NCBI GenBank assembly: GCA_903879715.1
Contig: CAIRMR010000066.1
Span: 1-42,792, forward strand
Reading direction: 5' to 3'
From: an uncultured Bacteroidales bacterium
GTDB lineage: Bacteria > Bacteroidota > Bacteroidia > Bacteroidales > UBA4417
DNA: 42,792 bases
Both the position numbers and the translations under genes were made by a program. Numbering within the stretch: the first letter of the stretch is position 1; each line of letters starts with the position of its first letter. The notes below the pieces were generated by a model. That model worked only from the letters and a program-made list of their open reading frames with translations. It made no database searches and was not told where the DNA came from. Below are positions 15,023 to 23,943 of the stretch, in pieces.

Positions 15023-15964
15023 TTAGATGTTTGGCGGCATGCTCAAATGCCTGTCTTTTTTAAAATCGTAAACATCATCCAGCGTTACCAGTATTCCTGA
15101 TTCCTCCACATCACCGAATCCCGGATTGAGTGAAGTACCAAAAAACAACATGGTGGATGATAGATTCATATATGCATTTACCAATGGAGGTATATTTTCG
15201 TGCCTTTGCCGTACCAGCTGAACCAGGATTTTATAATCCTTTTCGTAGGATCCGCCCGTAAACTGTTCGGAAAGGAAATCCAATGAAGTTTCTAACGCGA
15301 GTGATTCGTGTGGGTAAACCAGGTTGTTTTTATCACTGAAATATTTGCGCAGGAAATAGAGAATTAAATCACGTGCTTCAACATTATAGTGAGGGTACAT
15401 AGTAATTTTCCCAAAATAATATTTCACATCAGGATTTTGTACCAGTATGGCTCCCAAACCGTTCCATATATTATCGAGTGCGTACATCCCTTTGCGCAGG
15501 TTTACAGTTGGCTGGTAATTGGGTTGTACAAACGACCGACCAAGTTCAATAGTATGTGGAAGATATTCTTCTATAAATTTTTCAGATAAATGGAAAAGTT
15601 CACTGGTAGGAGTATTGATATGACCGTCCTTATGCCGTTTAAGAGTTTTGCCATGAATAAACCTGTAACCGCCTATGATTTCCTTTTCTCTTGGATCCCA
15701 TACAAAAAGCTGTTGGAATGGATTTTCCTCTTCTATATCAAATTCATCCAGGTCGCAATCCAATCCTGTTCCGCCACCGGCATCCCGAAACGTAATTTCA
15801 CGTAAGCGGCCTATTTCCCTGACAATATTAGGTGAATTTTGATATGTAACAATATAAATCTCATTGTTCCCGCTGTTTGTGGGTTTCACAAATCGTTCGG
15901 GAGTGAGTTCTTTCTCAATTATACTACGGTCAACTGCTTCTATTATCTCCTGCATCGCATTCAT
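15023..15964 (-). CDS. glsB: GlsB/OlsB-like N-acyltransferase (GNAT-related)
   Basis: A 313-residue acyltransferase of the OlsB/hemolysin-like group, which moves a 3-hydroxy fatty acid from acyl-ACP to an amino acid. Features seen are REITFRDAGGGTGLDCDLDEFD (split by the typical acidic run), FVWDPREKEIIGGYRF, and ELGRSFV, the segments expected around the acyl-donor site. In Bacteroides the GlsB homologue makes N-acyl-glycine, and the neighbouring GlsA adds a second fatty acid to give glycine lipids. The upstream gene here is a PlsC-type acyltransferase only 5 bases away, matching that pair. The glycine specificity is inferred from this synteny; ornithine lipid synthesis is the alternative. 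Confidence 0.82.
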   Translation of the reverse strand: MNAMQEIIEAVDRSIIEKELTPERFVKPTNSGNNEIYIVTYQNSPNIVREIGRLREITFRDAGGGTGLDCDLDEFDIEEENPFQQLFVWDPREKEIIGGYRFIHGKTLKRHKDGHINTPTSELFHLSEKFIEEYLPHTIELGRSFVQPNYQPTVNLRKGMYALDNIWNGLGAILVQNPDVKYYFGKITMYPHYNVEARDLILYFLRKYFSDKNNLVYPHESLALETSLDFLSEQFTGGSYEKDYKILVQLVRQRHENIPPLVNAYMNLSSTMLFFGTSLNPGFGDVEESGILVTLDDVYDFKKDRHLSMPPNI

Positions 15965-15969
15965 GTTGC

Positions 15970-16833
15970 TTATTCAGTTATAAACGAACTGTTCAGATTG
16001 TTTTCAAGGGTATACACATGGTTTTTCAGTTTCTGGGCCCACGCTGAATCTGTTATCTTTTTATCAAAGATAGTATAAGAAATTGGTTTCCCAAAGGTAA
16101 TTACAATTTCTTTATTGCGTTGCCTGAACATTTCGTCGACCAGGTATAACATTTCAATATTCGACTTGATCCCCAAAAAGGTACGAAGACGGGCCAGGTT
16201 GTAGAACCAGTCGGAATTCCGGCCATTAATAAAACAAGGTATGATATCCCGTTTGTATGCTTTGGCCTTGGCAATAAAGCTCTTTTTCCATTCAAGATCA
16301 CAGATTCCGTTTTTCAGTTTTCGGGAACACAATCCTGCCGGGAAAAACAACATTGCTTTATCTGATGCAAATGTATCCTCAATAATCCGGACATTACTGG
16401 CATTCGAACCATGTTTATTGATTGGAATGAAAAGCTCCTTGAGATTTGCAATATTCATAAGCAGATCATTCACCGGAAAAACAATATCCTTCCTTACCTT
16501 ACCTATAACCCACATCAGGGCCATTCCGTCCAAACCACCCAACGGATGATTTGATGCTACAATCCAACGTCCGTCAGCCGAAACATTCTCAAGTCCTTTA
16601 TAGATGACTTTTACTCCAAATCCTCTCAGGCAGGCATCTAAAAAATCGATGCCATATTGATTCCTGTTATTCCGGACTATTTCGTTGAGATCATCCTGAT
16701 GAATTACTTTTTTAAGATAATTCTTAACAAAGCGAGGCATCATTCGGAGTAATGCCGGGTTTTTATTGCCAATCACACGGTCAAGATCAAGAAAATTTTC
16801 TTTATCCTGGCTGCCAACAGACTGATCTTCCAT
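15970..16833 (-). CDS. glsA: GlsA/PlsC-like O-acyltransferase
   Basis: A PlsC-family acyltransferase of 287 residues from the chosen start. The acceptor motif HPLGGLD is a variant of the HxxxxD catalytic motif, in WIVASNHPLGGLDG. Further on lie MLFFPAGLCSRK, corresponding to the glycerophosphate acyltransferase block III, and PCFINGRNS. There is no clear transmembrane helix besides weakly hydrophobic parts. An in-frame ATG at 16902 would add 23 residues, but a TAATTTTG promoter element (16878-16885, minus strand) lies inside that extension, favouring 16833. It is the first gene of the operon with the N-acyltransferase and engB. Its likely job is the second acylation step of an amino-acid lipid in the membrane. 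Confidence 0.82.
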   Translation of the reverse strand: MEDQSVGSQDKENFLDLDRVIGNKNPALLRMMPRFVKNYLKKVIHQDDLNEIVRNNRNQYGIDFLDACLRGFGVKVIYKGLENVSADGRWIVASNHPLGGLDGMALMWVIGKVRKDIVFPVNDLLMNIANLKELFIPINKHGSNASNVRIIEDTFASDKAMLFFPAGLCSRKLKNGICDLEWKKSFIAKAKAYKRDIIPCFINGRNSDWFYNLARLRTFLGIKSNIEMLYLVDEMFRQRNKEIVITFGKPISYTIFDKKITDSAWAQKLKNHVYTLENNLNSSFITE

Positions 16834-16877
16834 ACAATGGATTAAATATAAACAATATTGAAGTATACTGTGTAATG

Positions 16878-16885
16878 CAAAATTA
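16878..16885 (-). promoter_or_regulatory. Candidate -7 promoter element of the glsAB-engB operon
   Basis: CAAAATTA on the plus strand reads TAATTTTG on the minus strand, an exact TAnnTTTG. It lies about 45 bases before the ATG at 16833. No TTTG was found at the standard spacing (CAAA at 16896-16899 is too near). The element helps decide the start of the first gene. Confidence 0.4.
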
Positions 16886-17066
16886 ATGAATTTCCCAAAC
16901 ATAGTATTATGCTCAGCAGAGCAATTTTAGCCAATTATTATTAATTCCCAAATCAGTTGCAGATATTCAATATATCCGGAACTATCCAATGTTATCACTT
17001 ATTTCAGGGCTAAAATTGCTTGAATCCCTTTATTAATAAGCGCTCTGTGTATTGTTAATAAAAAAA

Positions 17067-17096
17067 AGTGGTAAGAAGTGGTGGTAAGTGGTAAAT
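17067..17096 (+). promoter_or_regulatory. MraZ operator: three AGTGGT direct repeats, 10-bp period
   Basis: Three consecutive decamers, AGTGGTAAGA, AGTGGTGGTA and AGTGGTAAAT, start at 17067, 17077 and 17087. MraZ in other bacteria binds GTGG-type direct repeats with the same 10-bp period ahead of its own gene, so this is very probably the autoregulatory site of the division cluster. TATTTTTA at 17103-17110 lies just downstream and differs by one base from TAnnTTTG. With it as the -7 element, the operator would cover the -35 region. Confidence 0.85.
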
Positions 17097-17129
17097 CATG
17101 TCTATTTTTACATCAAAATAACAGCACCC

Positions 17130-17594
17130 ATGATACCCTTACAAGGAGAGCATATTTGCCGGGTTGATGCGAAAGGAAGATTTATGCTTCCGGTTGCGTT
17201 AAAAAACCAGCTTAGTGCTTCATTGGGTGAAGGTTTCGTGGTAAAACGCAGTATCCTTAGTCCATGTCTCGAGCTCTTTCCACGATCAAACTGGAATGAA
17301 CTTATAAACAAGATAACCAGCAAATTGAACAGGTTTGTAAAAAGAGACAATGATTTTATTCGTGCCTATAATGCTGGTTTAAAGGAACTTGAAATCGATA
17401 GCACAGGCAGGATATTGATACCACGCGATCTGGCTGTAATCGCAGGCATAAGCAGTGACATTGTGGTAACTGCCAAAATGGGATGCATTGAAATTTGGGA
17501 TAAAGCTAAATACGATGAAGTAATCAGCGAAACCCAGACTAATATTTCCGCATTAGCCGAAGAAATATTAGGGAATATTAACCTCAACGAATGA
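17130..17594 (+). CDS. mraZ: Transcriptional regulator MraZ
   Basis: A 154-residue MraZ from the ATG at 17130. A GTG at 17088 would start inside the operator and adds 14 residues not typical of the family. Two AbrB/SpoVT-like repeats carry the signatures VDAKGRFMLP and IDSTGRILIP, which form the DNA-binding face in the ring-shaped multimer. In other bacteria MraZ represses the division and cell-wall cluster it heads. The operator repeats end 33 bases before this start. rsmH follows after 7 bases. Confidence 0.95.
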   Translation: MIPLQGEHICRVDAKGRFMLPVALKNQLSASLGEGFVVKRSILSPCLELFPRSNWNELINKITSKLNRFVKRDNDFIRAYNAGLKELEIDSTGRILIPRDLAVIAGISSDIVVTAKMGCIEIWDKAKYDEVISETQTNISALAEEILGNINLNE

Positions 17595-17601
17595 AAACCG
17601 G

Positions 17602-18495
17602 ATGTACCACCAACCCGCTTTATTGCACGAATGTATTGAAGGCCTCAGCATCAATCCGTCAGGGATTTATGCTGATCTTACTTTCGGTGGCGGTGGACAT
17701 TCGCGCGAAATACTAAGCAAACTGAATTCCGACGGTCGATTGATCGCTTTTGACCAGGATGAGGATTCCATAGAGAATGCATTAGACGATGAGCGCTTCA
17801 CCCTGGTAAATGAAAATTTTCGCTATCTGAAAAACTTCCTTCGACTACACAAAGCTTTTCCGTTGGATGGAATACTGGCTGATCTGGGCATCTCATCGCA
17901 CCAGATTGATACCCCGGAACGGGGATTCGCAACCCGTTTCGAAGGTCCGCTCGATATGCGCATGGGCCGCAGCCAGGTAATCACTGCATCACATATGGTT
18001 AACACCTATCCGGAAGATAAACTCCAGTCAGTTTTTAAACTCTATGGGGAATTATCGAATGCACGGCAACTCGCAGCTGCAATTGTTCAGGCCCGATCAA
18101 ATCCTATTACTACCACAACCGAATTGAAAGAAGCCATAAAGTCATGTTTGCCTTCCAATTACGAAAACAAGATACTGGCCCAGATTTTTCAAGCTATCCG
18201 CATAGAGATAAACGACGAAATGGGAGCCTTGCAAGCTATGTTGAAACAATGCGCTGATGTTTTAAAACCGGGAGGAAGGCTTGTAATTATTTCCTACCAC
18301 TCACTCGAAGACCGCTTAGTGAAAAACTATATGAAATCAGGCAACGTTGATGGCACGCTGGAAAAAGATTTTTATGGTAACATACTAGTGCCTTTGAAAT
18401 CTATTACCCGTAAGCCTATAACTCCTGGTACAGCTGAACTGGCAAGCAATCCCCGTTCACGAAGTGCAAAATTGCGTATAGCTCAAAAAATATAA
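17602..18495 (+). CDS. rsmH: 16S rRNA (cytosine-1402-N4)-methyltransferase RsmH
   Basis: A 297-residue SAM-dependent methyltransferase (formerly MraW) that modifies C1402 of 16S rRNA. Visible motifs are the N-terminal HQPALLHECIEGL, the SAM loop DLTFGGGGHSREIL, the acidic FDQDEDS, the DLGISSHQID block and the C-terminal SYHSLEDRLVKN. Length is normal. It is seven bases after mraZ and two bases before the FtsL-like gene, so it is part of the same transcript. Confidence 0.97.
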   Translation: MYHQPALLHECIEGLSINPSGIYADLTFGGGGHSREILSKLNSDGRLIAFDQDEDSIENALDDERFTLVNENFRYLKNFLRLHKAFPLDGILADLGISSHQIDTPERGFATRFEGPLDMRMGRSQVITASHMVNTYPEDKLQSVFKLYGELSNARQLAAAIVQARSNPITTTTELKEAIKSCLPSNYENKILAQIFQAIRIEINDEMGALQAMLKQCADVLKPGGRLVIISYHSLEDRLVKNYMKSGNVDGTLEKDFYGNILVPLKSITRKPITPGTAELASNPRSRSAKLRIAQKI

Positions 18496-18497
18496 TC

Positions 18498-18938
18498 ATG
18501 GCTGAACTACGTAATACAATCAATATTGAGCCGGAAGTGGTTGCACCTGAACCTAAACCCTCGTCTGCCGAAGAGTCATCTACAAAAAAAACAAAAGGGC
18601 AAAGTAAAAGCAAACAAGCAGGAGGCAAAGTAAAAAGCATACTTGAAGGGTCGTTCCTGGTCCGTGAAAAAATGATAGGACTTCTACCCTTTCTCGTATT
18701 CCTTACAGGTATCGGATTGCTTTACATTTTTAATTCAAATTATGCCAACCGTACTATCATAACTATCAGTAAAACAAAAAAACAGATTGAAGAACAACGT
18801 TTCGAATACATCAATACCAAATCGAAGCTGATGCAAACTACCAGGCAAACCGAAATAGCTAAAAGATTGCAAAATAGCGGACTGAAAGAATCAAAAACCC
18901 CGCCCCGCAAAATACTGATTGATCAAACTAAGGAATAA
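18498..18938 (+). CDS. ftsL: FtsL-like divisome protein
   Basis: A 146-residue single-pass membrane protein in the ftsL position, between rsmH and ftsI. A charged, lysine-rich cytoplasmic N-terminus (1-55) leads to one transmembrane helix at about 56-76 (LLPFLVFLTGIGLLYIF). A periplasmic stretch of about 60 residues with coiled-coil character (KKQIEEQRFEYINTKSKL) follows. This topology and size fit FtsL, which with FtsQ and FtsB activates FtsW-FtsI. Sequence conservation in the family is low, so the call rests on topology and position. Confidence 0.85.
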   Translation: MAELRNTINIEPEVVAPEPKPSSAEESSTKKTKGQSKSKQAGGKVKSILEGSFLVREKMIGLLPFLVFLTGIGLLYIFNSNYANRTIITISKTKKQIEEQRFEYINTKSKLMQTTRQTEIAKRLQNSGLKESKTPPRKILIDQTKE

Positions 18939-19001
18939 TGCAAATGGCTAATGTACTAATACCTAGCACGTCGTACAAAATCCAACTCCGTTCACCCAAC
19001 T

Positions 19002-19029
19002 CATAACCTATAACTTATAACCTATAACT
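19002..19029 (+). repeat. 7-bp tandem repeat before ftsI
   Basis: Four consecutive heptamers, CATAACC, TATAACT, TATAACC, TATAACT, occupy the 108-base gap between ftsL and ftsI and end 17 bases before the ftsI start. The alternating C/T end gives a 14-bp higher period. Copy-number change here would alter spacing to the ftsI start without touching a reading frame. Confidence 0.75.
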
Positions 19030-19046
19030 ATCAGATAGCTCAACCA

Positions 19047-21149
19047 ATGGATTCAAGGAAATCGATACTTACACGTGTATACCTGGTTTATGGCTTTATG
19101 TTTGTCATAAGCTTTGCTATTATCGCAAAGATCCTTTATATCCAGCTGGTTGAAGGCGAAATGTGGAAAGCAAAAGCCGAAAAACTCTCCCTGAAATATT
19201 TCACCATTCAACCAAACCGGGGAAACATCTATGATATAAACGGGGAAATGCTGGCAACTTCGGTACCCTTATTTGAAGTTCGCATGGATGCGGCTTCGCC
19301 TCTGATAGCTGATTCAACTTTCGAAAAAGATATTGACTCGCTTGCTTTGTGTCTGGCCGGTTATTTTAAGGATAAAACTACCAAAGCGTACAAATCTTTA
19401 TTGGTTAAAGGGCGTAAAAACAAAAACCGCTATTTGCTAATAAAGCGTAAAGCAGATTTCGATCAACTCAAAGCCATCCGTAAATTCCCGATTTTCCGAT
19501 TAGGGAAAAACAGCGGAGGCCTTATTACTATTGTTCAAAACAAAAGAGTTTATCCGTTTGATAATCTGGGATACCGGACACTGGGATGGTATAAGGACGG
19601 TAACTCAAATAATGTTGGTATTGAAAGTTCTTTCAATAACGAAATGCAGGGCATGGTCGGGAAAAGACTATATCAGCGTATTCCGGATGGCAACTGGCGC
19701 CCGATGAACAGGGGCAATGAAATAGAGCCGGTAAATGGCGCAGATATTCTTACCACCATTGACATTAATATTCAGGATGTTGCCGAAGAAGCTTTACTGC
19801 AACAACTTATAGTAAATAAAGCCGATCATGGCTGCGCCATACTGATGGAAGTAAAAACCGGCGAAATAAGAGCTATTGCCAACCTTGGGCTTACAAAACA
19901 AGGCACTTACGAAGAACTGTATAATTATGCCATTGGCGAAAGCACGGAACCCGGATCTACATTTAAACTGTTTTCGTTACTGGCTGCTTTTGAAGACGGC
20001 AAGACTAAACTCGATGATCTTGTTGATGTAACCGGAGGTGTGACGAAATTCGGAAGGCGCACTATGCGTGACTCTCACCTTGGCGGCGGTGTAATGACTG
20101 TTCAGCAAGCATTTGAGAAGTCATCAAATGTGGGCATTTCGAAAGTTATAACAAAAGCATACGCATCCGATCCGCAAGCCTTCGTTGACAGGCTTCATAG
20201 TTTTAGTGTAAATAAAAGACTTGGTCTTGAAATCAAAGGTGAAGGCCGGCCACAGATTCTGGGCACCAAAGATGGTTTGTGGTCAAATTCATCCTTACCA
20301 TGGATGTCTATAGGTTACGAAGTTGCTCTTACACCGCTTCAAATACTGACATTTTATAATGCCATTGCAAACGACGGAGTAATGGTAAAACCCCATTTTG
20401 TAAAAGAAGTCCGTAAGGCAGGTCAGCCTGTAACAAGTTTCGAACCACAGGTAATAAACCAACGAATTGCTTCAAAAGAGGCAATTGCAATGGCTAAAAC
20501 CATGCTCGAAGCTGTTGTGGATCACGGAACTGGTTCTGTATTAAAAAATCCTATTTACAAAGTTGCAGGAAAGACCGGAACTGCCCAGGTTGCTCAAAAT
20601 CGTGGTGGCTACAATAAAACCAACTACAAAGGGTCGTTTGTTGGCTACTTCCCGGCTGACAATCCAAAATACTCCTGTATAGTTGTAATCAACAATCCAA
20701 CAGTCGGAGGTTATTATGGTGGCACCATTTCAGCGCCGGTATTTCGTGAAATTGCCGACCGCATTTATGCCACCGATCCTGAAGTTGGAATGAACTGGAC
20801 CGACACAACACATTCCATCCGCAGCAATCCGATGCTGGCAGGTAATACAAAAGATATACAATATCTGACCAAGTGGCTTGGATATGCAATGGGTGTTCCC
20901 AATAACCAGGATTGGATAACCCAGGTTACCGACAGCGTTGGTACCAGGAATGCTTCGGTTGCTTATGGCCCTCAGACGATACCAAGTGTAATTGGAATGG
21001 GCGCAAGCGATGCTGTTTACCGGCTCGAAAAGCTGGGTGTAAAAGTTCAGATAAACGGTGTGGGGCTTGTAAAACAACAATCCCTTCCAGCCGGAAGTAA
21101 ATTTTTGCCCGGCATGCCGGTATTGCTGAGCCTGGGATTTAACAATTAA
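19047..21149 (+). CDS. ftsI: Division transpeptidase FtsI (PBP3-type) with PASTA domain
   Basis: A 700-residue class B penicillin-binding protein that crosslinks septal peptidoglycan. An N-terminal transmembrane anchor (about 10-30) precedes the dimerisation/pedestal domain (NRGNIYDINGEMLA). The transpeptidase domain has the catalytic Ser304-x-x-Lys307 (STFK), the S-S-N motif at 359-361 and K-T-G at 509-511. A single PASTA domain closes the chain (about 640-700, IPSVIGMGASDAVYRLEKLGV). PASTA-bearing FtsI is common in Bacteroidota. It should work with FtsW encoded downstream. murE starts 30 bases later. Confidence 0.96.
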   Translation: MDSRKSILTRVYLVYGFMFVISFAIIAKILYIQLVEGEMWKAKAEKLSLKYFTIQPNRGNIYDINGEMLATSVPLFEVRMDAASPLIADSTFEKDIDSLALCLAGYFKDKTTKAYKSLLVKGRKNKNRYLLIKRKADFDQLKAIRKFPIFRLGKNSGGLITIVQNKRVYPFDNLGYRTLGWYKDGNSNNVGIESSFNNEMQGMVGKRLYQRIPDGNWRPMNRGNEIEPVNGADILTTIDINIQDVAEEALLQQLIVNKADHGCAILMEVKTGEIRAIANLGLTKQGTYEELYNYAIGESTEPGSTFKLFSLLAAFEDGKTKLDDLVDVTGGVTKFGRRTMRDSHLGGGVMTVQQAFEKSSNVGISKVITKAYASDPQAFVDRLHSFSVNKRLGLEIKGEGRPQILGTKDGLWSNSSLPWMSIGYEVALTPLQILTFYNAIANDGVMVKPHFVKEVRKAGQPVTSFEPQVINQRIASKEAIAMAKTMLEAVVDHGTGSVLKNPIYKVAGKTGTAQVAQNRGGYNKTNYKGSFVGYFPADNPKYSCIVVINNPTVGGYYGGTISAPVFREIADRIYATDPEVGMNWTDTTHSIRSNPMLAGNTKDIQYLTKWLGYAMGVPNNQDWITQVTDSVGTRNASVAYGPQTIPSVIGMGASDAVYRLEKLGVKVQINGVGLVKQQSLPAGSKFLPGMPVLLSLGFNN

Positions 21150-21179
21150 TTCAAAAAACGAAAAGAGACAATACATAAA

Positions 21180-22631
21180 ATGAAAACCCTGACCGAACTA
21201 CTTCGCGATGTTAACGTAAAGCAAATCAAAGGTGCTGCTGATCAGGTGATCAGTGGCATTACGTATGATTCGCGCGAAGTAACGGCCGGAAGTATGTTTT
21301 TCGCGGTTAAAGGCACCCGTGTGGATGGCCACAGCTATATTGCGCAAGTAATTGAAAAAGGGGCTGTTGCTATTGTTTGTGAAGAACTCCCGATAACAAT
21401 AAGTGAAGGAATATCCTACATTCAGGTTGCTGACAGCAGTTATAGCTCAGGCACAATTGCATCCAACTGGTTTGGCAACCCTTCAAAAAAACTTAAGCTT
21501 GTCGGAATTACCGGTACAAATGGTAAAACAACCACTGTTACCTTGCTTTTCAACCTTTTCAGGGAACTCGGCTATCATACAGGATTGCTTTCAACCATTC
21601 TGAACAGGATTGACGATGAGATTATTCCTTCGACACACACCACACCGGATGCCATTCATCTCAACCAGTTACTCAGCCATATGGCTGAAAAAGGTTGCAG
21701 TTACTGCTTTATGGAAGTGAGTTCGCATTCTATTGTTCAAAACCGGATTGCCGGATTAACATTTGCCGGGGGCATTTTCTCCAATATCACACTTGATCAT
21801 CTTGATTTCCACAAAACCTTTGACGAATACCTGAAAGCCAAGAAGCGCTTCTTTGATGAATTGCCAGCCACCGCTTTTGCTCTGACCAATCTTGACGACA
21901 AAAATGGACTGGTGATGCTGCAAAATACAAAAGCCAGCAAGTATACTTACAGCTTTCAGAAAATGGCTGACTTTAAAGGCCGCATTATTGAAGCACCGCT
22001 CGACGGCTTACACCTCGACCTGGATGGCAACGAAATATGGTGCCGCCTGGTAGGCAAGTTTAACGCTTACAACCTGATGGCTGTATATGCTGCCGGAGTT
22101 TTGCTTGAGCAGTATCCACTGGAAGTGCTAACCATACTAAGCAACCTCGAAAGTGTTGAAGGCAGGTTCGATTATATCAAATCACCTCAGGGCATTATTG
22201 GAATAGTCGATTACGCTCATACTCCTGATGCCTTGCAGAATGTTCTCGAAACGATAAACCAGCTGCGCACGGGAAATGAAATGCTGATCACAGTTGTTGG
22301 CTGCGGTGGTGACAGGGACAAGAGCAAACGCCCTATCATGGCCAAAATTGCTGCCCGCTTAAGCGACAGGGTGATACTTACTTCTGACAATCCACGCAGC
22401 GAAGTTCCTGAACAGATTATTGCTGAAATGCTTGTTGGTGTTGAAAAAGAGTTTGCCCGGAATGTGCAGAATATCACAGACCGGCACGATGCCATACGCA
22501 TTGCCTGTGCTATGACCCGCGATAATGATGTAATCCTGATAGCAGGAAAAGGCCACGAAAAATACCAGGATATAAACGGGGTAAAACATCCTTTCGATGA
22601 TAAAGAAATTTTAAAAAAATATTTACTCTAA
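21180..22631 (+). CDS. murE: UDP-MurNAc-tripeptide ligase MurE
   Basis: A 483-residue Mur ligase that adds the third stem-peptide residue in the cytoplasm. The N-terminal UDP-binding domain has GITYDSREV. The ATP site GTNGKTTT is at about 111-118, and the central domain has SSHSI and [10 protein letters not shown]. The C-terminal domain carries DNPRSE at 403-408, the motif associated with meso-diaminopimelate specificity, so a DAP-type peptidoglycan is expected. It lies between ftsI and mraY on the same strand. Confidence 0.97.
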   Translation: MKTLTELLRDVNVKQIKGAADQVISGITYDSREVTAGSMFFAVKGTRVDGHSYIAQVIEKGAVAIVCEELPITISEGISYIQVADSSYSSGTIASNWFGNPSKKLKLVGITGTNGKTTTVTLLFNLFRELGYHTGLLSTILNRIDDEIIPSTHTTPDAIHLNQLLSHMAEKGCSYCFMEVSSHSIVQNRIAGLTFAGGIFSNITLDHLDFHKTFDEYLKAKKRFFDELPATAFALTNLDDKNGLVMLQNTKASKYTYSFQKMADFKGRIIEAPLDGLHLDLDGNEIWCRLVGKFNAYNLMAVYAAGVLLEQYPLEVLTILSNLESVEGRFDYIKSPQGIIGIVDYAHTPDALQNVLETINQLRTGNEMLITVVGCGGDRDKSKRPIMAKIAARLSDRVILTSDNPRSEVPEQIIAEMLVGVEKEFARNVQNITDRHDAIRIACAMTRDNDVILIAGKGHEKYQDINGVKHPFDDKEILKKYLL

Positions 22632-22669
22632 ACCAACTCAAACTAAATACTAACCGAAAACGAAGCCAT

Positions 22670-23926
22670 ATGCTGTATTATCTTTTCACATATCTTGATA
22701 AAGCGTACAATGTACCCGGAGCCGGAATGTTTCAATTCATTTCGTTCCGAGCTGCTATGGCCACGATTTTTTCATTGTTTATTTCCCTGATCTATGGCAA
22801 GCGGATCATTAATTACCTGCGCGCCAAACAGATAGGCGAAACTGTCAGAGAACTCGGGCTCGAAGGTCAGATGGCAAAAACAGGAACTCCAACCATGGGT
22901 GGACTTATTATACTTGGAGCTCTGCTTGTACCAACACTTTTGTTTGCCAAGATCCTGAACATCTATATTCTCCTTATGCTATTCGTAACCGTTTGGCTAG
23001 GCTTGATCGGCTTCCTGGATGATTACATCAAGGTTTTCAGGAAAAATAAAGAAGGACTGGCCGGCAGGTTCAAGATTATCGGGCAGGTAGTTGCAGGTTT
23101 GGTTGTAGGATCAGTATTGTATTTCAATGAAGGAATTGTAATCCGCGAACGCGTTCCTGAAAAAAGAACCGAGGTAAGAACAAGCACACTTACCGCCTTT
23201 GAACAGGTTAAAGATCACAACAAAAAATTTAAAAAAACACCTGAAAAATCAACTAAAACAACTATTCCATTTTTCAAAAACAATGAATTCGACTATGCCG
23301 TATTGCTGAAATGGACCGGCGACGACTACAGGAAATATGCCTGGCTGATTTTTATCCCGATGGTAATATTTGTGATAACGGCAATCTCCAACGGAGCAAA
23401 CCTCACCGACGGCATGGATGGGCTGGCGACAGGAACATCGGCTGTTATTGCCGCTACACTTGGCTTGCTTGCGTGGGTCAGCGGCAATATTGTGTTTGCT
23501 GATTATCTCAACATCATGTACATCCCGAATACAGGCGAACTGGTGGTTTTCATCTTTGCGCTTGTAGGAGCTTGCGTAGGATTTCTCTGGTATAATTCGT
23601 ACCCGGCTCAAATATTTATGGGCGACACCGGAAGCCTGGCTTTGGGTGGCATCATAGCGGCACTGGCAATTATGATCAGGAAAGAATTGCTCATTCCGAT
23701 TCTCTGCGGGATTTTTATTGCCGAAAATCTGTCGGTCGTAGTACAGGTATTTTATTTCAAATACACCAGGAAAAGGACCGGCGAAGGAAAAAGAATATTC
23801 CTGATGGCACCCTTGCATCATCATTACCAGAAGAAAGGATATCCTGAACCAAAAATTGTGATGAGGTTCCTCATTATAGGTATCGGGCTGGCACTTATTT
23901 CTATAATCACATTAAAGATCAGGTAG
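22670..23926 (+). CDS. mraY: Phospho-MurNAc-pentapeptide-transferase MraY
   Basis: A 418-residue polytopic enzyme that attaches phospho-MurNAc-pentapeptide to undecaprenyl phosphate, making lipid I. About ten transmembrane helices are evident. Catalytic motifs are the [10 protein letters not shown] block, [10 protein letters not shown] at 244-253, [11 protein letters not shown] from 317, and the C-terminal [10 protein letters not shown]. It is longer than E. coli MraY because of a charged loop at about 160-205 (rich in Lys and Thr), as is usual in this phylum. It starts 38 bases after murE. Confidence 0.97.
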   Translation: MLYYLFTYLDKAYNVPGAGMFQFISFRAAMATIFSLFISLIYGKRIINYLRAKQIGETVRELGLEGQMAKTGTPTMGGLIILGALLVPTLLFAKILNIYILLMLFVTVWLGLIGFLDDYIKVFRKNKEGLAGRFKIIGQVVAGLVVGSVLYFNEGIVIRERVPEKRTEVRTSTLTAFEQVKDHNKKFKKTPEKSTKTTIPFFKNNEFDYAVLLKWTGDDYRKYAWLIFIPMVIFVITAISNGANLTDGMDGLATGTSAVIAATLGLLAWVSGNIVFADYLNIMYIPNTGELVVFIFALVGACVGFLWYNSYPAQIFMGDTGSLALGGIIAALAIMIRKELLIPILCGIFIAENLSVVVQVFYFKYTRKRTGEGKRIFLMAPLHHHYQKKGYPEPKIVMRFLIIGIGLALISIITLKIR

Positions 23927-23943
23927 CGGAAAAGGTTGAAAAA

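Noticed and set aside
17088-17129. GTG start for mraZ
   Set aside because: It would begin within the MraZ operator repeats; the ATG at 17130 gives the family N-terminus.
23249-23824. 191-residue minus-strand frame inside mraY
   Set aside because: It is a shadow of mraY, with cysteine/histidine-rich nonsense composition.
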